The translations under genes were made by a program, and so were the position numbers. DNA of 64,000 bases from Elmis aenea (Eukaryota; Arthropoda; Insecta; Coleoptera; Elmidae): positions 19,078-83,077 of the forward strand of contig CANTFG010000024.1 in assembly GCA_947652605.1 (NCBI GenBank), in the 5' to 3' direction. The first letter of the stretch is position 1; the number at the start of each line of letters is the position of its first letter. Of this stretch, positions 56,346 through 64,000 are shown piece after piece. The notes below the pieces were generated by a model. It worked only from the letters and a program-made list of their open reading frames with translations, was not told the DNA's origin and made no database searches.

Positions 56346-57880
56346 TAACATATTCTGACGGTATATCTGGACACACCTGGTGTTGTACGCTGATAATATT
56401 TTGGGTTTTAATTTACAATAAGCAATCGAATGAAAGTCCGTAGATTTGTGGTAGTAAATTTATTATGATCTAAGTTCGAGCAAACGTTCTATAAACAAAG
56501 AAGTTACTTGTTTTGTTCTTTTATACGTTATAGTTACTTAACATGTTAATTAATTAGTATTACCATTTATTTCAAATTTTACGCTCATCAAGGAGTTTTC
56601 GTTTATTATAATCGCTACAAAGTTGGCTAAACTAGGAAAAGTAAAGAAAGTTAAGCTATTTCATGCTATTTAAAAATAAAATACAAACACACCGTACCAG
56701 AAGTGATTTACGTAAGAATAACAAATTATTTTTTATACTTTCTTTATGTATAATTACGATTTTAAAAGGAACAATATATTTTTTCTAGGAGTAACTGTTA
56801 TAAAAACACTTGTACGTAACTTGTGAATCAAAAAGTTAATTTTGTTGTTATAAAATAACGTTATAATTGCAACTTCACTTTAAGTAAAATACATTCATAT
56901 TATGGCTATTAGAATGATTATTTTAATTTCGCATTACATTTGTTTTAATGTCACTGTTTAAGGAGTGACATAATACACAAGCAAGGGTCGAAATAAAATA
57001 ATTGAAGTCGGTTATTGTTTTTTTACATGGCAACCTTGATTTTTATCTTATGGTTTTGTATTGTTTTAGGTTATTTCGCTAATTTTTGAAAAAAGACAAA
57101 AAACATTGTATCATAGGAAATACAAAAAAATATTTGTAAATCTAAGTCATTTAAAAAAAGTTGTTTTGTTAAATATCTCGCACGGTAATTTATAAATAAA
57201 AATCTGACTATCGCCATCTTATAGCAAACAAAATTTACAGATCATTTTTCTTCTGGCGTTTTTGTGTATTCGCAACAATAGCCGAGATATTTAAGTTTGA
57301 AAATTTTGATCGATTCGGTTTTTTCGTTATATCACGCAAGCCATGGAATTTTTAAACAAAACAAGATATAGTTTAAAATACACTTCGAAATAGTTAACTT
57401 TTGTCCCATTTAACCAACCTTGTATTTTCATTATTTACGGAGATAGCAATAGTGTCCCATGGAAAAGTTAAACACACTGTATGGGGATGAAGACCCCCTC
57501 CTCTATGGGTCGTACTATCATTTCTAGAAAATTATTTGGGTCGCGTGTTTAAAAGTTTGAGAAACACTGGTTTAGATTACGCTATTTTGACGCACTCATT
57601 GGCAATTGCAAATGTAATAGCCGAAAGATCTGAAAAGTGTTCATGTCCCATTACAAACCTTCAGGCCTATTTATGTTATTGCTGCATTCACGGATATAGT
57701 CACTTATTAAAAATCATACTGCATTGCATCGAAAGTTCAAGCGCGCACAATGTAATTGATGAATGTATAGGTCCATCCATATAAACCTACGAGTTGGGCT
57801 AACTTTACGAAAAATTTTAATGTTATGACTGTTGTTCATTCAAAAACCGCGTTAGCTGATAATTATGGGTTACAACACAC
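56346..57880. other. AT-rich DNA with a hAT terminus fragment
   Basis: At about 57535-57572 GGGTCGCGTGTTTAAAAGTT then TGAGAAACACTG is the inverted form of a hAT-type end also seen at 21507. A short open frame across it (57536-57784) is not supported as a gene. Confidence 0.4.
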
Positions 57881-57904
57881 CAGAGGTCGGCAAAGTGGTC
57901 TATA

Positions 57905-59410
57905 CAGGGTGTCCCAGATTACATTTCCAGCATGGGGATCTCGCTTATTATAAGAGATACAGATTTGTTTAAATTAGATGAATTATTCCCTAGTATGAAA
58001 GGAGCCACAATCAATTTTTAAAAGTACAAAATTCCTCGTGCTTCAGATGTTATAGCAAAAAATATGAAAATGTCAAATTTCTTTTTTCTCTCATAACTTT
58101 TTTGTCTTAATCATTAGAACAATTTTATTTATACTTTCTTGAGGCACTTTTTAATGGACAATGTAACTGTTATTTTAGATTATTTTTAACACCTACCATT
58201 TTCGAGATATTACCCCTAATTTCATTTTTTCTTATGGGCCGCGAAGTTGGCTATGGAATAGTTGAATGTGCTTTTTATTCCTCTTTAAAATGAGATATTA
58301 CTTGCTACATTTATTTTTATAAATAAGTCACAAAATCAAGAAAAATCGTATTTTATCTATCACTTATCAAGCTATCTATAATAATAAAAACAAAAAACAA
58401 CTAATTAAGTGTCAAATGACAGTTACCATTTGTCTGCGGTATCATTTATTAGAATTTTATAGTATTGTTGAGTAATTCGATAGTCTTTGTAGCAAATTTG
58501 TTATCATATAATTATGGGCACATTTACAACTAATTAAAAATTGTATATGTTGAAATGCCACATTATTTACAATAGTAACTGTGTAAAATAAATAATTCTA
58601 ATTATTTATTGATTTGTTTTAGATTTGTGGTTGGTTTAACGAAAAAAACATGTACTTTTAAATTTATTTCCAAATTTTTGTAATTACGCATCTTTCGTTG
58701 CCTTTTCTCGGAATATAGCTCTAATTATATTCGCTCAGCTTCCACACAGTTTTTATGGCAAATAATGTAGCATCTCAACAAGTCAAATTATTCGCTATTT
58801 CTAAATGTTGCCATCATTATAATAATTACTACAAAGACGATCGAATTACACAACAATAATGTGAAATTCTAATAAATGATAGCGCAGACAAACGGTAACT
58901 GTCATTTGACATTTAATTAGTTGTTTTTTGTTTTTATTTTTATAGATAACTTAATAAGTGTTGGGTAAAATATGATTTTTCTTGATTTTGTGACATTTAT
59001 AAAAATAAATGTAGCAAGTAATATCTCATTTTAAAGAGGAATAAAAAAGCACAACTATTCCATAGCCAACTTCGCGGCCCATAAGAAAAAATGAAATTAG
59101 AGGTAATATCTCGAAAATGGTAGGTGTTAAAAATAATCCAAAATAACAGTTACATTCTTCATTAAAAAGTGCCCTGAGAAAGTACAAATAAAATTGTTCT
59201 AATGATTAAGACAAAAAAGTTATGAGAGAAAAAGAAATTTGACATTTTCATATTTTTTGCTATAACATCTGAAGCACGACGAATTTTGTACTTTTAAAAA
59301 TTGATTGTTGCTCCTATCATACCAAGGAATAATTCATCTAATTTAAACAAACCTGTATCTCTTATAATAAGCGAGATCCTCATGCTGGAAATGTAATCTG
59401 GGACACCCTG
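57905..59410. mobile_element. 1.5-kb near-perfect palindrome, TA-flanked
   Basis: CAGGGTGTCCCAGATTACAT at 57905 is the complement of the right end at 59410, and the arms match base for base with scattered differences nearly to the centre (58140-58320 against 59000-59170; 58380-58460 against 58870-58960; 58545-58575 against 58740-58775). The loop is only about 58600-58730. The uninterrupted family copy has CTATATAG at this site; here it is CTATA...TATAG, which equals a TA duplication as made by Tc1/mariner-type transposases. It contains no reading frame. Confidence 0.85.
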
Positions 59411-59627
59411 TATAGACCCCCAGTGGTCTATTTAACAAAAGTAGTGGTCGATCTGAGCCAGAGGTCGATTGGGGGTCGAAGGAAAAACAATTATTTAACG
59501 CAAATCACACATACCTGACTGCGTATGTAAAATTTGTGAATGTTTTTATAATTGACTTAATATCAGTTTCTTTATAGAAAATAAATTAATAAACGTATAT
59601 TTATTCGGATGAAACAAGTATTTACGT

Positions 59628-60107
59628 GGTATCCGGAAGATTCACCGAAAGCAATTCACCGAATATCAATTCACCGAATAAGCAATTCACCGAATCATCG
59701 AAAAATATATGGATATAAATTATATGAAATATGTTAATCAAAGATCAGAAAGTAATATATTGTGACTGATCATCCTATTCTGTATATTGGTTACACGTTT
59801 CTTAATTGCTCTAGATCTGTGGATATAAATACGTAAAAGAACGTTTGAGGGTCCAACCATCTTATGAAGCCATAATTAAAAACAATAAAAATATGAGTAA
59901 TAAGTACTTAACCCCAAAAAGTGCAACCAATGTACAAAATAGGATGGTCAGTCACAATATACAATTACTTTCTGATCTTTGATTAACATATTTCATGTAA
60001 TTTATATCCATTTATTTTTCGATGATCCGGTGAATTGTTTATTCGGTGAATTGATATTCGCTGAATTGCTTTCGTTGAATTGGTTTTCGGTGAATCTTCC
60101 TAGACCC
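59628..60107. mobile_element. 480-bp foldback with a 9-bp duplication (MULE-like)
   Basis: Ends GGTATCCGGAAGATTCACCG and, on the complement of the right side, GGGTCTAGGAAGATTCACCG. The flanks are TATTTACGT on both sides (59619-59627, 60108-60116), an exact 9-bp duplication, which is the hallmark of Mutator-like elements. The subterminal arms contain repeated CAATTCACCGAAT motifs. The related family copy at about 14041-14055 shows the undisturbed target. Confidence 0.85.
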
Positions 60108-60374
60108 TATTTACGTACCAGCGCGCAGTGGCGCGAACTCTGCACTTCTGGCTGTAGTTAGTAGTTACTTTACTTATTATTTTTACTTATTTATAATTAC
60201 TTATTATTTAATAAATATTAAGGTATTTAAATTTCAACATTAAGATATTTTTCATAAAACTATAGTTACACAATGTAAAATTACTTTAATAAATGTTTAA
60301 AATCATAAAATAAATGTACAAACACAGCATCTAATAGATAGTTTTATTTTAATTAACTGAAAATTACTTTTATG

Positions 60375-61901
60375 GGTGCATGCAGAAGTTAATTGGTATA
60401 TAATTGCAATTTGTGATATTTTCGGAATATGTTAGAATTTTTGCTTCACAAGGAGTATCAATGTTAATTTTAGAAGTTGATAGGTGCATGATGCATGCAG
60501 AAGCATTCGTTTGTCTGCAGGTTTTTACATTCTTCATTAAAAAGAACATAATTTTAATCGTTAAGTGCAAGATACTTTGAATTTGTAAGCAGTGTTTGAT
60601 TTTTGTTATTAATAATTGTAGGGATTGAATACAAATGGTAGTAGTTATATTTAGTAGGAGCTGTTAAAGGAATTTCTATTATGAATATAATTTTTTTATC
60701 GTTACTGTAGCTTTTGGTTGTTATGATTTGTTCAAATAATAATATATATATATATATATATAAATTATTATATAAATGAATGCATGTATACATGTATGTA
60801 TGTATGTATGTCCTTTATGCAATCCTATACCATTCATCTGATCCTGACCAAATTTGGCACAGACAATCTATAGGACCATGGGAAAAAGAGAGGCTTCATG
60901 AGAATTCCTAAAAAAATCGTCCGTAAATGATATTGAGGAAAACGTGCCAAAATCTTACACGCAAAATTTAACCCTAGGTTTACCGTTAATTTTTTCACCC
61001 TTCGCTTACCGTTAAGGTACCCGGGTACTTTCATTTATTTTTTGATGAAAATATAGTATTTTTCAAATGATACTATAATTGTCTCAATTTTCATTTAGGA
61101 AAATATTTATTATTGTTTAAAATGTATTAATCTACAACATTTATTATTCAAAAACATTTGTTATTCAACATTTGTTATTCATAAACATTTATTATTCAAA
61201 AACATTTTTATTCAAAAACATTTTTATTCAAAAAAAATTATCTTTCTAAAATATTACAATTAACATTATTAAAAAACAACTAAAATCAAGTACTCCTATA
61301 AAATACCACAATGACGTTTAAATGACATTTGTTGATTAAGATTTTTTTTGTTTTCCACGGCACACTTGAAAATTTTGTGAAACCTAACCTATTTTAGTTA
61401 AACTTTTATTTTTTATTTCATATTAGTTTTGCACTAAAATTAACATGATTACATCATTGAATTCAGAAAAAAAGTATCTACCAGATTAAGTAAAAAAAAA
61501 AAAAATAGACGGTGCTATTTGGAAAAAATATTGACTACCGTTTGACATTTAAGTTCAACTTGAAAAAAATTGAAATCCAATTCATTTTATAGTATTTGAG
61601 GAGCCATTTCATTTACTTTTTTGTTCACCAAAATTGGACCACAAACAACGGAGTTACAGCTTGCAGCGTTTTTTTATGACACCTTGTATGCATACCGTTC
61701 CCGTAATGCCATACGTTTCGAGTTCCCGGGAACGCTTTTATTGTCACCATCATCATGTCTTCTTTTACTAATGATGGAATAAATACAAGAAATCTATTTC
61801 AAAAAAACAAACAAGTACACAAACAACATACCATGGCAATTGACCTGTTGCGTTTGATGGTCCAGCTACTTCGTTATCCATAATTACAAAACTAATTATT
61901 G
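60375..61901. other. AT-rich DNA with microsatellites
   Basis: A (TA)n run at about 60747-60766 is followed by (ATGT)n at about 60793-60812. A 16-bp-type repeat AACATTTATTATTCAAAA lies at about 61137-61240. Segment 60812-61030 (GATCCTGACCAAATTTGGCA...) looks like a dispersed-repeat fragment. No gene. Confidence 0.55.
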
Positions 61902-61909
61902 TTCACTTC

Positions 61910-62879
61910 CAGTGGCGGCTCGTGCATAAGCACTGCGGCACTGCAGCACCCCCAGCAAAAAAATGAAAAACCCAAATTTATTATTGTTTAAAAGAAAATA
62001 TTAAAAACAATATTTACAAGCATGATATAAATGCAATTATACATGTTAAAGATATAAATTGCGTTTGGAAATCGTGAAAAGAGTGATTAAACGCTTTATA
62101 GCTACAGTGGAACTGCCAGCCAGAGCAGTTCCGCTTTTATAATATTCGGTTAGTCTCGGGCTAGACACAGGGCTAGATCCGGCGATATTCGTTGTCTGCA
62201 AGTAAATGCAACACCGGCACTGCCAATTTCGCAGTTCCGATACAGTTGACCACATGCAAAGTGTATGATGCTTTAGCTTAAGCGCGTACGCCAGAACAGG
62301 ACAGTGGCTTTATTAGTTTTCGCTACGGAAGTAAGATACGAAATTTTTAATAATTATGTTGTTATACCAGAAAAGAATTCCATAATTTTAGAGGATTGCT
62401 GGAACTATTAAATGCATTAAACGAAGAAAACTTAGCAAGTGTTTTTAGTGAAATGATTAAACTTATCAAAATTTTAGTAACAATTCCAATGACTACTTTA
62501 GAAGCAAAAAGGTGTTTTTCCACTTTAAAAAGAGTAAAATCGTACTTAAGAAATACTATGAGTCAAGAACGGTTGACAGCACTATGTATGGTATCAATTG
62601 AAAAAACGATGGTTTCACAAATTCAAAATTTAAATGAAATGGTTATTGAGAAATTTTGCCGAGGCAAAAATAGAAGAATGGAGTTTATTTTTAAATAATA
62701 TATTTTTGTAAATACGATTTTTTTTTCAGGAATATAATTTTTGTAATAATATTTTTTGTATATCCCTTTATTATGAATAACCAATTTATTTAACATTATA
62801 CCTTTTTTCATGAACTTTTTAATAACCTGGCTATATATTAAACAGCACCCCTACTTAAAATTTTCACCGGCCGCCACTG
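61910..62879 (+). mobile_element. hAT element, 970 bp, internally deleted, exact 8-bp duplication
   Basis: Ends CAGTGGCGGCTCGTGC and CCGGCCGCCACTG, flanked by TTCACTTC (61902-61909, 62880-62887). It keeps only the tail of the transposase (62396-62698), so most of the gene has been lost. Confidence 0.93.
62396..62698 (+). pseudogene. hAT transposase C-terminal dimerisation domain fragment
   Basis: Reads ILVTIPMTTLEAKRCFSTLK then RVKSYLRNTMSQERLTALCM, the conserved hAT C-terminal dimerisation motif (IPV...SAERSFS.LK..K..LR..M...RL..L...SI). It may begin after a TTTTAG acceptor-like site at about 62385-62390. The 100-codon stretch is open, with S/A-E-R-S replaced by LEAKRCF. No catalytic residues remain, so it cannot act alone. 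It is less degraded than the remnant at 51100-51720. Confidence 0.85.
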
Positions 62880-63146
62880 TTCACTTCACTAATCTAACTT
62901 TATTGAAACTGAATTCTTACTCGCGACACAGTCAAAACAAACGAAAAGTGCTCATATACCAAGCCGCGCGACGCGGCGCCTTGTACATAACGTTTAGTAC
63001 CCGGGTATCCTCACAAAACATACACAAGCAGAATGGAAATCTCCTAGTTACAAAACAAAACCGTAAGGCTGCCATCTGGTTAGATCGCTTTGAACTATTT
63101 AGCAAAGAAATGAACCGTAGCACGTTACTTTAGCGCTCAATTCATA

Positions 63147-63263
63147 AGGTTTGTTCAAGCAGGGCTATATACAATCCGATGAACTGTCGGGCATGTGTAG
63201 TATCGATACTGCGCATGCTCTTACCGTTCGTCAGATCGTACATAGCCCTGCTTGAACAAACCT
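63147..63263. mobile_element. 117-bp palindromic miniature element
   Basis: AGGTTTGTTCAAGCAGGGCT... pairs with its complement at 63238-63263 over 26 bp with one mismatch. ATA flanks both sides (63144-63146 and 63264-63266). A second short palindrome lies inside (GCATGTGTAGTATCGATACT...GCGCATGC). Confidence 0.8.
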
Positions 63264-64000
63264 ATACCTAACTTAAATATTTCAAATTAAAAAATACATA
63301 TATATTCATTTTAAAACAATATAAAACTGTTTTAATGAATTACTAAAACATTATATTATTCCACTATAAATTAAAATAACAAAAAATAAACGAAAATTAA
63401 GAAAATCACAAAAATATATTCATAATACTGTAGTACATAGCACTATAATTATAATTAATTAGTCATCATTATGCTGACTGATCATTTTAAATGGATAAAA
63501 TCATAGTAAACATTTGTTTTGTGTGGTTTACAATATCGCCCTACATTTGTTATAAATTGATAATTATTATTTTTACAGCAAAAAGATCAGTCTCGCACAT
63601 TACATACTATTTTGACATTTTTATGCTAAAATGAGATAATAATGATCTACAACGGATTATTAAGAAAATTATAAATGCTTTTTAAATATGAAAATGTATT
63701 TTGAATACAGATTTGAAAGTTAGACATTTTTTCTTTCTTGATTCTCCCAAAACAATTATATTTAGTTGAGTACTTTATACTAAAAAAAACACTTTAACTA
63801 TTTGACTTATTAACGAATACGTAACAACATTTATACATTTATTATACAGCAAATATAAAAAAAGCATTTATATACCCTCAAACATATAATGATTATGGGC
63901 AGAATCGAATACTTGTTTCATTGAAAATAGTTGAACCCCAAGCCGTGTAGGTGGCGTGTATGTTGCGTTCATTACTAACTTCATTTATAATCCAACAGAC
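63264..64000. other. AT-rich DNA to the window end, nothing recognised
   Basis: No repeat structure or reading frame supported in the last 0.7 kb. Confidence 0.4.

Larger units (their letters stand above)
57881..60374 (-). mobile_element. hAT element (same family as 13788-14282), carrying two nested foldback elements
   Basis: Starts CAGAGGTCGGCAAAGTGGTC and reads as the reverse complement of the 13788-14282 element (for example 59440-59620 against 14050-14260, and 60130-60320 against 13830-14040). It is broken by a palindrome at 57905-59410, a MULE-like foldback at 59628-60107 and a small insertion near 60320. The far end is truncated near 60374, where similarity stops before the expected CCCCTG terminus. 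Confidence 0.8.

Noticed and set aside
57536..57784. 82-codon plus-strand frame
   Set aside because: Its start lies in a hAT terminus (TTTGAGAAACACTG) and I recognise no domain; likely chance.

Overview
The window looks like a piece of a large, AT-rich, transposon-laden arthropod genome, most likely an insect. The reasons are a spliced animal-type polycystin channel exon, gypsy-type and other LTR retroelements, PIF/Harbinger, hAT and MULE-like DNA transposons, TA- and TTAA-flanked miniature elements, and spliceosomal GT..AG introns. I see no bacterial or organellar features. Almost everything outside one host exon (about 6.7-8.0 kb) and one doubtful exon (about 52.1-52.8 kb) is mobile or repetitive DNA.

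Layout. 0-4.7 kb: 3' half of a Ty3/gypsy retrotransposon (RT-RNase H-integrase, then a polypurine tract and a 1046-bp 3' LTR). 4.7-8.4 kb: AT-rich DNA, a 510-bp palindrome, then the terminal coding exon of a polycystin-type cation channel. 8.4-13.6 kb: a small inverted-repeat element, an eight-copy tandem array of a roughly 145-bp unit, and empty AT-rich DNA. 13.6-17.1 kb: a TTAA-flanked element into which a second copy of the same family has jumped, plus a hAT miniature element. 17.2-47.7 kb: a nested stack. A small TA-flanked element (perfect 21-bp terminal repeats at 17188 and 47698) appears to be split by a 29.6-kb insert bounded by two 373-bp LTR copies. Inside lie a TA-flanked element carrying a hAT element, a head-to-tail triple tandem array (copies of about 8.4, 6.3 and 6.3 kb, all ending at the same CTGGT), and a gag remnant on the minus strand. 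The second LTR copy is itself split by an apparently intact PIF/Harbinger transposon.

47.7-64 kb: several hAT elements with exact 8-bp target duplications, one of which interrupts a possible exon; a 1.6-kb foldback; a hAT element carrying a 1.5-kb near-perfect palindrome and a MULE-like foldback with a 9-bp duplication; and two hAT transposase fragments.

How the parts work together. The two Harbinger genes (DDE nuclease and MADF/Myb-like DNA-binding partner) form the usual two-protein transposition machinery and have matching termini, so this is the one element here that looks potentially functional. The gypsy polyprotein is open through RT and integrase, but its 5' half lies outside the window. 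The GC- and CpG-rich 18-bp minisatellites produce dozens of long open frames on both strands only because their period is a multiple of three; I do not treat these as genes.
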